From an uncultured Oscillibacter sp. (GTDB taxonomy: Bacteria; Bacillota; Clostridia; Oscillospirales; Oscillospiraceae): a DNA stretch of 31,738 bases. Of the stretch, positions 14,549-22,900 are shown piece after piece. The stretch lies in contig NZ_CAJTUX010000027.1 of NCBI RefSeq assembly GCF_910579365.1, forward strand, positions 1 through 31,738, read 5' to 3'. The notes under the pieces were generated by a model. The model was not told the DNA's origin. It did no database searches and saw nothing but the letters and a program-made list of their open reading frames with translations. Every line of letters starts with the position of its first letter. The stretch's first letter is position 1. Made by a program: the position numbers and the translations under genes.

Positions 14549-15459
14549 ACCTCTCTGTCAATCTGGCGGGGGTGCGGCTGAAAAACCCCGTCATTCCCGC
14601 CTCGGGCACCTTCGGCTATGGGCAGGAATTCGCCGGGGTCTATGACCTGGACATTCTGGGCTCCTTCTCCTGGAAGGGCACCACGAGCGAGCCCCGCCCC
14701 GGCAACCCGCAGCCCCGCATCGCGGAGGCCCCCTCCGGGATGCTGAACGCCGTGGGCCTTCAGAACCCCGGTATGGACGCCGTTCTCCGGGAGGAGGTTC
14801 CCCGCATTGCGAAGATATTCCACGGCCCGGTCATCGCCAATGTCTGCGGCTTCTCCCTGGAGGAGTACGCCGAAAACTGCCGGAGGCTGGAGGATGTGGA
14901 GCAGGTCAAAATTCTGGAGATCAACATCTCCTGCCCCAACGTCCACGCCGGGGGGAAGAACTTCGGCTCCGACCTCCGGAGCGCCGCCGCCGTCACCCGG
15001 GCCGTCCGGGCGGCCACGAAGAAGCCCGTCTTCATGAAGCTCAGCCCCAACGTCACGGACATCGCGGAAATCGCCCGGGCCTGTGAGGCGGAGGGGGCCG
15101 ACGGCCTGTGCCTCATCAACACGCTGCTGGGCATGCGCATCGACCTGAACACAAGGCGGCCCCTTCTGGCCAACCGCACCGGGGGCCTCTCCGGTCCCGC
15201 CGTGTTCCCGGTGGCGGTGCGGATGGTGTGGGACGTGTACGAGGCGGTGAAGCTGCCCATCATCGGCTGCGGCGGCGTGGACAGCGCCGGGACCGCGGCG
15301 GAGATGATGCTGGCCGGGGCCTCCGCCGTGGAGGTGGGGGCGGCGAATCTCCGGGATCCCTGGGCCTGCAAGACCATCATCGAGAACCTGCCCGCCGTCT
15401 GTGAGCGGCTGGGCGTGCAGAACATTTCGGATTTGACAGGAGGAGCGCACCATGGCTAA
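14542..15459 (+). CDS. pyrD: Dihydroorotate dehydrogenase, class 1B catalytic subunit
   Basis: FMN enzyme oxidising dihydroorotate to orotate, step 4. 305 residues, TIM barrel. Catalytic Cys131 lies in INISCPN, as expected for the class 1 enzymes (class 2 uses Ser); Lys166 is in MKLSPN; the FMN-phosphate region is GCGGVDSAG (242-250) and the following AGASAVEVG. NAD-linkage is shown by the adjacent pyrK. Start ATG has AAAGGAGG 8 nt before. Overlaps pyrF by 8 nt. Confidence 0.97.
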   Translation: MVDLSVNLAGVRLKNPVIPASGTFGYGQEFAGVYDLDILGSFSWKGTTSEPRPGNPQPRIAEAPSGMLNAVGLQNPGMDAVLREEVPRIAKIFHGPVIANVCGFSLEEYAENCRRLEDVEQVKILEINISCPNVHAGGKNFGSDLRSAAAVTRAVRAATKKPVFMKLSPNVTDIAEIARACEAEGADGLCLINTLLGMRIDLNTRRPLLANRTGGLSGPAVFPVAVRMVWDVYEAVKLPIIGCGGVDSAGTAAEMMLAGASAVEVGAANLRDPWACKTIIENLPAVCERLGVQNISDLTGGAHHG

Positions 15460-16153
15460 GGACATCATCATCGCCCTGGACTTCCCCACGCGGGAGGAGA
15501 CCCTGACCTTTCTGGACCGGTTCCCCTCCGGGGAGAAGCCCTTCGTGAAGATCGGCATGGAGCTTTACTACGCGGAGGGGCCGTCCATCGTCCGGGAGAT
15601 CAAGGCCCGGGGACACAAAATTTTCCTGGATCTGAAGCTCCACGACATTCCCAACACCGTGAAGCGGGCCATGGCGGTCCTCTCCGGCCTGGAGGTGGAC
15701 ATGGTAAACCTCCACGCCGCCGGGGCCTCCGCCATGATGCGGGCGGCGCTGGAGGGCCTGACCCGGCCCGACGGGACGCGGCCGCTGCTCATCGCCGTCA
15801 CCCAGCTCACCAGCACCGGCGCCGCCGTCCTGCGGGACGAGCTGCTGATTGAAACCCCCATGGCGGAGACCGTCCTCGCCTACGCCCGAAATGCCGCCGC
15901 CAGCGGTCTGGACGGCGTGGTCTGCTCGCCCCTGGAGGCGGCGCTGGTAAAGGAGCGCTGCGGAGCGGGCTTTTGCACCGTCACCCCCGGCGTCCGCTTC
16001 GCCGGCGGGGACGCCGGGGACCAAAAGCGGGTAATGACCCCGGAGCAGGCTGGAAAAAGCGGCTGCGACTACATCGTTATGGGCCGCCCCATCACGAAGG
16101 ACCCGGACCCGGCGGCGGCCTACCGCCGGGCGGTACAGGAATTTTTAGGATGA
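15452..16153 (+). CDS. pyrF: Orotidine 5'-phosphate decarboxylase
   Basis: Decarboxylates OMP to UMP, the last step. 233 residues, TIM barrel. Catalytic set Asp60-Lys62-Asp65 in FLDLKLHDIPNT, with Asp10 (IALDFP) and Lys33 (FVKIGME) as substrate contacts; the C-terminal phosphate-binding motif appears as YIVMGRPI. ATG preceded by AGGAGG. It overlaps pyrD and is followed 15 nt later by pyrE. Confidence 0.97.
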   Translation: MAKDIIIALDFPTREETLTFLDRFPSGEKPFVKIGMELYYAEGPSIVREIKARGHKIFLDLKLHDIPNTVKRAMAVLSGLEVDMVNLHAAGASAMMRAALEGLTRPDGTRPLLIAVTQLTSTGAAVLRDELLIETPMAETVLAYARNAAASGLDGVVCSPLEAALVKERCGAGFCTVTPGVRFAGGDAGDQKRVMTPEQAGKSGCDYIVMGRPITKDPDPAAAYRRAVQEFLG

Positions 16154-16168
16154 GAAAGGAGTCTTCCC

Positions 16169-16804
16169 ATGACGCGTGAACAGACCATTGCCCACGACCT
16201 TCTGTCCATCGGCGCGGTGTTCCTCCGCCCGGACGAGCCCTTTACCTGGGCCAGCGGCATCCGGAGCCCCATCTACTGCGACAACCGCCTGACCCTCACC
16301 GCGCCGGAGGTCCGCACCCGCGTGGAAGAGGGGCTGGTGGACCTCATCTGCAAGCACTATCCCACGGTGGAGGTCCTCATGGGCACCTCCACCGCCGGCA
16401 TCGCCCACGCCGCCATCGTGGGCCACCTCATGGGCCTGCCCATGGGCTACGTCCGCTCCAGCGGCAAGGACCACGGGCGGCAGAACCGCATCGAGGGCAG
16501 GCTGGAGCCTGGCCAGCGGGTCGTGGTGGTGGAGGACCTGATCTCCACCGGCGGGAGCTGCATCGACGTGGTGGAGGCCCTGCGGGAGGCCGGGGCCGAG
16601 GTGCTGGGCATCGCGTCCATTTTCACCTACGGACTCCAAAAGGGCCTGGACCGTCTGGCGGCGGCCGGCGTGGAGAATCACAGCCTCTCCAACTTCGACG
16701 CGGTGTGCGAGATCGCTGCGGCGGAGGGGAGAATCCAGCCGGAGGACATGGACCGGCTGAAAAAATTCCGGGCGAACCCGTCAGACGCGAGCTGGAGAAT
16801 TTGA
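16169..16804 (+). CDS. pyrE: Orotate phosphoribosyltransferase
   Basis: Joins orotate and PRPP to make OMP, step 5. 211 residues, type I PRTase. Catalytic flexible loop KDHGRQNRIEG (100-110) and the PRPP-binding motif VVVVEDLISTGGS (118-130). N-terminal hood contains FTWASGIRSPIYCDNR (25-40), typical for PyrE. Start ATG at 16169 with AAAGGAG 7 nt before. Placed between pyrF and pyrB, 23 nt before the latter. Confidence 0.97.
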   Translation: MTREQTIAHDLLSIGAVFLRPDEPFTWASGIRSPIYCDNRLTLTAPEVRTRVEEGLVDLICKHYPTVEVLMGTSTAGIAHAAIVGHLMGLPMGYVRSSGKDHGRQNRIEGRLEPGQRVVVVEDLISTGGSCIDVVEALREAGAEVLGIASIFTYGLQKGLDRLAAAGVENHSLSNFDAVCEIAAAEGRIQPEDMDRLKKFRANPSDASWRI

Positions 16805-16827
16805 GCGGAACAGGGAAAGGAGCCTTT

Positions 16828-17748
16828 ATGCCCAGAAACATCATCGACGTCACGGACCTCACCGTAGAGGAAATCGGCGAGCTCATCGCCGTGGCGGAGG
16901 ACATCATCGCACACCCCGCCAAGTACCAGGAGGCCTGCCGCCATAAGCAGCTGGCCACGCTGTTCTTCGAGCCCTCCACCCGTACCCGCCTGTCCTTCGA
17001 GTCCGCCATGCTGGCCCTGGGCGGCAGCGTCCTGGGCTTTTCCGAGGCGGCCTCCAGCTCCGCCGCCAAGGGCGAGACCGTGGGGGACACCGTCCACACT
17101 GTCAGCTGCTATGCGGACATTATCGCCATGCGCCACCCCAAGGAGGGCGCGCCCTACGCCGCCGCCCAGTTCAGCGAGGCGCCCATCATCAACGCCGGAG
17201 ACGGCGGCCACAACCACCCCACCCAGACCCTGACGGACCTCCTCACCATCCACCGGGAGAAGGGGCGGCTGGACGGCTTCACCATCGGCTTCTGCGGGGA
17301 CCTGAAGTTTGGCCGCACGGTCCACTCCCTGGTGAACGCCCTGAGCCGGTATGAGAACATCCGGTTCGTCCTTATCTCCCCGGCGGAGCTGAAGCTCCCC
17401 CGCTACGTGAAGGAGGGGGCTTTGAAGAAGCGGGGCATCCCCTATAAGCAGACCGACAGTCTGGAAAGCGTCATTCCGGACCTGGACATCCTGTATATGA
17501 CCCGGGTCCAGAAGGAGCGCTTCTTCAACGAGGAGGACTATCTGCGCCTGAAGGACAGCTATATCCTCACGCCGGAGAAGCTGGAGGCCGCGAAGCCGGA
17601 CCTCTCCATCCTCCACCCCCTGCCCCGGGTGAACGAGATCTCCGTGGCGGTGGACAAGGACCCCCGGGCGGCGTACTGGAAGCAGGTGAAGAACGGGAAG
17701 TTCATCCGCATGGCCCTGATTATGAAGCTGCTGGACATCCGCGTGTGA
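16828..17748 (+). CDS. pyrB: Aspartate carbamoyltransferase catalytic chain
   Basis: Transfers the carbamoyl group from carbamoyl phosphate to aspartate, step 2. 306 residues. Carbamoyl-phosphate site FFEPSTRTRLSFESAM (46-61), Lys81 of the SxxKGE loop, HPTQTL at 130-135, and the aspartate-domain motif LHPLPRVNEI near residue 264. Start ATG at 16828 with AAAGGAG upstream; the reading frame is open for another 41 codons, but those overlap pyrE. The next gene encodes the regulatory chain, so a dodecameric, nucleotide-controlled enzyme is likely. Confidence 0.97.
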   Translation: MPRNIIDVTDLTVEEIGELIAVAEDIIAHPAKYQEACRHKQLATLFFEPSTRTRLSFESAMLALGGSVLGFSEAASSSAAKGETVGDTVHTVSCYADIIAMRHPKEGAPYAAAQFSEAPIINAGDGGHNHPTQTLTDLLTIHREKGRLDGFTIGFCGDLKFGRTVHSLVNALSRYENIRFVLISPAELKLPRYVKEGALKKRGIPYKQTDSLESVIPDLDILYMTRVQKERFFNEEDYLRLKDSYILTPEKLEAAKPDLSILHPLPRVNEISVAVDKDPRAAYWKQVKNGKFIRMALIMKLLDIRV

Positions 17749-17765
17749 AGAAAGGGGAGGACTTT

Positions 17766-18197
17766 ATGAACATCGACAGCATCCAAAACGGCGTGGTCCT
17801 GGACCATATCCAGGCGGGCAAGAGCATGGATATCTACAAGTACCTCCACCTGGACCGGCTGGACTGCTCCGTAGCCATCATCAAAAACGTCCGCAGTGAG
17901 CGGCTGGGGAGGAAGGATATTATCAAGATCGACTCCCCCCTGGAGGTGGACGTGGACGTGCTGGGCTATATCGACGACCAGATCACCGTCAACGTCATCC
18001 GCAGAGGCGTCCGGGTGGAGAAGCGCCGCCTGGAGCCGCCGAAGAAGCTGGTGAACATCATCCGCTGCAAGAATCCCCGGTGCATCACCGTGGCGGAGCC
18101 CCAGCTGGACGCCGTCTTCCTCCTCAGCGACCCGGAAAAGCACGTCTACCGCTGCGCCTACTGCGACACGGCCAAGGGAAAGAAGAAGGATTTTTAG
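17766..18197 (+). CDS. pyrI: Aspartate carbamoyltransferase regulatory chain
   Basis: Regulatory subunit of ATCase; binds nucleotides such as CTP or ATP and links catalytic trimers. 143 residues. N-terminal allosteric domain about 1-95, C-terminal zinc domain with Cys101, Cys106, Cys130 and Cys133 (RCKNPRCITV and YRCAYC). Start ATG at 17766 with GGGGAGG 5 nt upstream, preferred over an ATG seven codons earlier overlapping pyrB. Adjacent to pyrB as in many Clostridia and enterobacteria. Together with pyrB it gives feedback control at protein level, which fits the lack of an RNA attenuator at the operon start. Confidence 0.96.
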   Translation: MNIDSIQNGVVLDHIQAGKSMDIYKYLHLDRLDCSVAIIKNVRSERLGRKDIIKIDSPLEVDVDVLGYIDDQITVNVIRRGVRVEKRRLEPPKKLVNIIRCKNPRCITVAEPQLDAVFLLSDPEKHVYRCAYCDTAKGKKKDF

Positions 18198-18235
18198 CGC
18201 GCCGGAAGCCCGGCAGCGGACCGGGCCGGCGGCGC
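18197..18235 (+). other. Intercistronic hairpin after pyrI
   Basis: Inverted repeat starting at the last base of the pyrI stop: GCGC-GCCGG and CCCGG on the 5' side pair with CCGGG, CCGGC and GCGC on the 3' side, with bulges and a CAGCGGA loop. There is no U-run, so it is more likely an mRNA-processing or stability element than a terminator. The GGAGA site for the next gene starts right after it. Confidence 0.45.
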
Positions 18236-18266
18236 GGAGAGACATGGATGATACGGATAGACGAAA

Positions 18267-18788
18267 ATGGAACCTTACGAACTGATTCGCTCCCGGCGGA
18301 AGACCCTGGCGCTGGAGGTCACGGGGGACGGGCGGCTGCTGGTCCGGGCCCCTCTGCGCTGCGCCCAGGCGCGGATTGACGCCTTTGTCTCCGCCCACAC
18401 CGCCTGGATTGAAAAGCACGTGGCCCTCCAGCGGGAACGGGCCGCCCGCCGCCCCCCCGCCCCCACCGGGGCGGAGATCGAGGATCTGAAGGCCCAGGCC
18501 CGGGCCGTTTTGCCGGAGCTTACCGCCCGCTGGAGCGAGAAGATGGGCGTGCGCCCCACCGGGCTCAAGGTGACCACGGCCCGGAAGCGCTATGGAAGCT
18601 GCAGCGCCAGGAACAGCCTGTGCTTTTCCTGCTTCCTCATGCGCTGCCCCCCGGAGGCCATCGAGCTGGTGGTGGTCCACGAGCTCTGCCACATCCGGGA
18701 GAAGAACCACGGCCCCCGGTTTTACGCCCTGCTGGAGCAGTACCTCCCCGACTGGCGGGAGAGGAAGCGGCGGCTCTTCCTGGAATGA
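18267..18788 (+). CDS. DUF45/YgjP-type zinc metallopeptidase-like protein
   Basis: 173 residues. Gluzincin-like active site His138-Glu139-x-x-His142 in HELCHIREKNHG with third ligand candidate His148; N-terminal RSRRKTLALEVTGDG and central KRYGSCSARNSLCFS blocks are hallmarks of the YgjP/DUF45 (M48-like) family. Substrate unknown. The ATG at 18267 has only a weak ribosome-binding site; the good GGAGA site (18236-18240) is 7 nt before an ATG at 18248 in another frame that would encode MIRIDENGT, a plausible family N-terminus. A one-base frameshift near 18276 would join the two. Probably co-transcribed with the pyr genes, as no terminator lies between. Confidence 0.85.
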   Translation: MEPYELIRSRRKTLALEVTGDGRLLVRAPLRCAQARIDAFVSAHTAWIEKHVALQRERAARRPPAPTGAEIEDLKAQARAVLPELTARWSEKMGVRPTGLKVTTARKRYGSCSARNSLCFSCFLMRCPPEAIELVVVHELCHIREKNHGPRFYALLEQYLPDWRERKRRLFLE

Positions 18789-18811
18789 AATTTCAACTGC
18801 GGAGGATGGAT

Positions 18812-19516
18812 ATGGAAAAACGAGACCTTCTGGAACGGCTGAGAGGCAACCCCTATCCCGGGCGGGGCATCGTCCTGGGCAGAAGCGCGGACGGCGAATT
18901 TGCCGTTGCCGCGTACTTTATCATGGGCCGGAGCGGGAACTCCCGGAACCGCCGCTTTGTCCCCACGGAGGACGGCATCCGCACCGAGGCGGCGGACCCC
19001 GCCAAGATGACGGACCCCAGCCTCATCATCTACCACCCGGTCCGGACGGCGGGAGGGGAGCTCATCGTCACCAACGGGGACCAGACGGACACCGTCCGGG
19101 ACCATCTGTTAGAGGGCGGGACCTTTGCCGGGGCCCTGCAAACCCGGACCTTCGAGCCGGACGGGCCCAACTACACCCCCCGCATCTCCGGCCTTTTGAG
19201 TCCCGACGGCAGCTTCCAGCTCTCCATTTTGAAAAGCGCCGGCGGGGACCCCGCCTGCTGCTGCCGGTATTTCTATCACTACGACGCTCCCCTCCCCGGC
19301 GAGGGCCGCTTCCTCCACACCTACCTGGGTGACGGGGACCCCCTGCCCTCCTTCGAGGGGGAGCCGGAGCGGGTTGCCCTGGACGCAAAGACGCCGGAGG
19401 CCCTGGCGGAACAGGTCTGGGAGGCTCTGGACCCGGCGAACAAGGTGTCCCTCTTCGTCCGCTTCGTGCGCCTTGCGGACGGGACCTTCCACGACGCGAT
19501 TCGTAACCGGCTCTGA
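18812..19516 (+). CDS. PurO-like IMP cyclohydrolase
   Basis: 234 residues, resembling the archaeal-type IMP cyclohydrolase family (PF07826), whose founding member PurO closes FAICAR to IMP in methanogens. Visible family blocks: NPYPGRGIVLGRSADG (13-28), AAYFIMGRSGNSRNRRF (33-49), a central NGDQTDTV, and NYTPRISGLL (120-129). Bacterial members' activity has mostly been inferred from similarity. Start taken at the ATG at 18812, which has GGAGG 6 nt upstream; the ATG at 18785 overlaps the previous stop but has no clear site. Last gene before the terminator, so a purine-type enzyme appears to be expressed with the pyrimidine operon. Confidence 0.75.
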   Translation: MEKRDLLERLRGNPYPGRGIVLGRSADGEFAVAAYFIMGRSGNSRNRRFVPTEDGIRTEAADPAKMTDPSLIIYHPVRTAGGELIVTNGDQTDTVRDHLLEGGTFAGALQTRTFEPDGPNYTPRISGLLSPDGSFQLSILKSAGGDPACCCRYFYHYDAPLPGEGRFLHTYLGDGDPLPSFEGEPERVALDAKTPEALAEQVWEALDPANKVSLFVRFVRLADGTFHDAIRNRL

Positions 19517-19519
19517 GCC

Positions 19520-19559
19520 AAGGAGGCCGTCCCCCGTGGGGACGGCCTCCTTTGATTTT
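19520..19559 (+). terminator. Intrinsic terminator closing the pyr operon
   Basis: 15-bp stem AAGGAGGCCGTCCCC against GGGGACGGCCTCCTT with a 3-nt loop, followed by TGATTTT. It is 4 nt after the PurO-like stop codon and is the first terminator after the pyr promoter 7 kb upstream. Confidence 0.9.
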
Positions 19560-19809
19560 ACAGCCTGCCATAGACCAGTTCCGCGAACTGGCCGTACTTC
19601 CGGACCTCCTCCAGGCGGAAGCGGCGGAGGGCCTCCCGCTGGGTAAACAGGGGGATACCCTCCCCCAGCAGCACCGGGGCCACCTGCATAATCAGATGGT
19701 CCGCCAGGTCCCGGTTCAGCAGCGGGGCCAGGATGGTGTTCCCGCCGACCACCCAGACGCGTTTTGCGGGGTCCAGCCCCTCCACAAACGCCGCCGGGTC
19801 CCCGCAGAC
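19558..19809 (-). pseudogene. C-terminal remnant of a RibD/DHFR-like reductase
   Basis: A frame of about 83 codons on the minus strand matches only the C-terminal half of the RibD C-domain/dihydrofolate-reductase-like family: CGDPAAFVEGLD, VWVVGGNTILAPLL, DHLIMQVAPVLLGEGIPLF. Family members are about 170 residues or longer; here an in-frame stop precedes the matching part, and the NADPH-binding N-terminal half is absent. A GTG at 19785 would allow a 75-residue peptide, but it would lack half the fold and has no credible ribosome-binding site. Its 3' end abuts the pyr terminator. I call it a decayed gene fragment. Confidence 0.75.
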
Positions 19810-19830
19810 GGCGCTTTTTCATTTTCCCCC

Positions 19831-19859
19831 TTCCCCCCGGCGGCAGACTGCGGTATACT
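19831..19859 (+). promoter_or_regulatory. Possible promoter of the HD-to-PRT cassette
   Basis: TATACT at 19854-19859 is a good -10; the -35 position at 17-nt spacing (TTCCCC, 19831-19836) is poor. It lies about 50 nt before the ATG at 19909, and a terminator closes the previous operon, so a promoter is expected in this 100-bp interval. Confidence 0.4.
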
Positions 19860-19908
19860 GGAGGGGATCATAAACCACCGGCCCTCTCCGGGCGGAACGG
19901 AGGAACCC

Positions 19909-22900
19909 ATGAAACAGCTCTATTTGAACATGACCCGGGCCTTTCAGGAAGAGGACTTCCTGCGGAAGCTGGCCTGCCCCCAGGCGGATGCGGCGGCGCT
20001 TTTCGGCGCCGTGGACTGGAAGCGGCGGCTGGCCCCCCTGCTGCCCATCCGGGAGCGGATCTCCTGCGCCGGGGCGCTGGAGGTCTTCCGCCCCGTTTTG
20101 AAGGACCTGGCCCCGGAGCCGGAGGAGGGCTGGGCCTTGTACGCCTATCGGGTGGCCGCCTCCCTTCTCTATCCCCAGGCCAGCCCGGCCCGCACCCCCG
20201 CCCAGCGGGACGGGGCGCTGTGCTTCCTCCAGTTCCTCCGGACTCTCTTTGACGCGGAGCGGGCCGCCCTGCCCTTTGACTTCTGGCTGGACTTCGCCTT
20301 CTGCACCGAGGAGGAGCTGAAGACCAGCGCTGCGGCGGAGGAGTACCGCCAGTTTCTCCGCCGCTGGCGGGAGGAATATATCTACGAGCTCCTGCGCCTG
20401 GGCTGGGAGGTGACCCCCTTCCGCACCTGCGAGCACATCGCCGGGGTCCACCATGTGTCCATGATGGTCTCCCGGGCCTTCAAGGCCGGGGGCGGAAAGA
20501 TCGACCTGGGCCTGATCTCCGGCGCGGCGGCGGGGCACGACATCGGCAAGTTCGGCTGCAAGCCCGGGGAGCGGGTGCCCTATCTCCACTATTACTACAC
20601 GGACCAGTGGTTCACCTGGCGGGGTCTGGGGACGCTGGGCCGGGTGGCCGCCAACCACTCCGTCTGGGACCTGGAGCTGGAGAATCTGTCCTCGGAGTCG
20701 CTGGTGCTGGTGTACGCCGACTTCCGGGTGAAGCAGGAGCGGGACCAGGCGGGACGGGAGAGCGCCCGGCTCTTCTCCCTCCAGGACGCCTTTGACGTCA
20801 TCCTCGCCAAGCTGGACAACGTGGACGACGCCAAGCGCCGGCGCTATCAGTATGTCTACGTAAAGCTCCAGGACTTCGAGGGCTACCTCCAGACCTTCGG
20901 CGTGGACGTGACGCTGGAGACCCCCGGCGGCCCGCCCCTGCCCCGGAAGGACCCCGCCCTGATGAACGAGGACGAGGTGGTCCTGGGTCTGCGGCGGACC
21001 GCTGTGGACCACAACATCCGCCTCATGCACCGCCTGAGCCGGGAGCGGCTGTTCGTGGCCACCCTGGAGGCGGCGCGGGGAGAGAAGGACCCAGCCCGCA
21101 TCCGGGCCTATGTGTCCATCTTCCGGGAGTACTTCACCTATTGGACCGTGGAGCAGAAGGAGCAGACGCTGGAGTTCCTCTACGAGCTGCTGCTGCTGCC
21201 GGACGGGGACATCCGCCGCCAGGCGGCGGGGCTGATGGGGCAGATTCTCTCCAAATTCCTCTCCGGCTACAAGAAGGAGCTGCCCCAGGGGGTGGCCCCC
21301 AGCGCCCAGGAGGAGCGGCCCTTCGAGCTTTGGGCGGAGTACCTGGAAAAGCTCATCCACCCGGACCGCCGCCTCACGCCCCGGCAGATCAGCATGATCC
21401 GCTATCAGGCCAAGACGGCGGCGGACGCACTTTTGGGGGGCTGCTCGGACGAGGATTTCCCCCGGTTTGCCGGGCTGCTGTTCCGGCACTATCAGGACCC
21501 CGGGACCGAGGACGCCGAGGGGGCCTTCGCCCTGATGAACACGGCGCTGAACCTGCCCATGGAGCGGCTGGACCACCGGGACATCCGGCTGCTGGCGGAG
21601 TTTGCCGCCTGGTGGCTGGAAGGGGGCGAGGCCCCGCAGCAGGCGGCGGCCATGCGCCTGAGCCGGCGGCTTCTTCCGGTTCTGGGGGCGGAGCCGGAGG
21701 AGAGGGAGGCCATCGCCAGGGCCGTGGCGGCGGCGGACTGCCGCTCGTCCACGCCGCTTCTCTACCTCCAGGCCCGCCTGGGGGGCCTTCTGGGCCTGGA
21801 CGTCTCCGCTCACCAGCTGCTGCTGGACCGGGGGGAGGCCGCCAGCGGCGTCTTCCTGGACAATCTGAAAACCGCCACGCCCTGGGTGCTGAAGGCGGTG
21901 GGCGTGGAGTACCTTTTGGACCAGGCCCGGCGGAGCGAGGCGGTGGGCGTGCTGCACATCGCCACCCACTTTTCCAACCTCCTGAAGGTCAGCGAGAACG
22001 TGGTGGTCCGCCGTCTGGCGGGAAACGCCCTTTTGGACATTGCCCCCCAGCTGTCCCCGGACCGGCGGAATGAGGTGGCGGTGGAGCTGTGCGAGGCGCT
22101 GGAAACCGGGCAGTCGGAAATCTCCCAGTACATCCCCCCCTACCTGGGCCAGTTCCTCCTCTGGCTGCCCCCCAGGGAGCTGGACGAGATTCTGGACGAG
22201 CTGCTGCGCTTCCTCTCCTCCTCCAGCGCCAGCGTGGCGGCGGCCTCGCTGTCCACCGTGGGGGCGCTGCTGGAGTATTACGCCGTTTATAAAAAGCGCT
22301 TCCAGGAGCCGGAGGAGGCCCGGACCGCCCGGCGCAGGCGGATGGCGGGCCTTCTTTTGAAGGGGCTGGCCTCCTGCATGGACCCCGTGCGGCAGGAGGC
22401 CCTCCGGGTCCTGGGCGAGGGGCTCTTTGCCTCCGGCGCGCTGAGCTATGAGGACAAGACCAGCCTCTTCACCCTGGTGGCCAAGAAGCTCCTCTTCCTC
22501 ATCGGCGAGCAGGCCGAGCAGGAGCTGACCTTCTTCTACACCGCCGCCGCCTTGTCCCACATCTACCGTTTCGCCGTGCGGCACCGCATTGAGAGCGGGC
22601 CCTTCCGCTTCGAGTGGCGGGACAAGGCCGCCGCCTTCTTCCCCGGCACCTTCGATCCCTTCTCCCTCTCCCACAAGGGCATCGTCACCGCCATCCGGGA
22701 CCTGGGGCTGGAGGTGTATCTGGCTGTGGACGAGTTCTCCTGGTCCAAGAAGGCCCAGCCCTCCCTGATCCGGCGGCAGATCGTCAGCATGTCCGTGGCG
22801 GACGAGTTCGGCGTCTACCTCTTCCCCCACGACATCCCCGTGAACCTGGCAACGCCGGAGGACCTTCTCCGCCTGCGGCAGGTATTCGAGGGGCGGGAGC

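Noticed and set aside
19558..19785. A functional 75-residue protein from the GTG at 19785
   Set aside because: It covers only half a known fold, lacks the cofactor-binding half and has no convincing ribosome-binding site, so remnant fits better.
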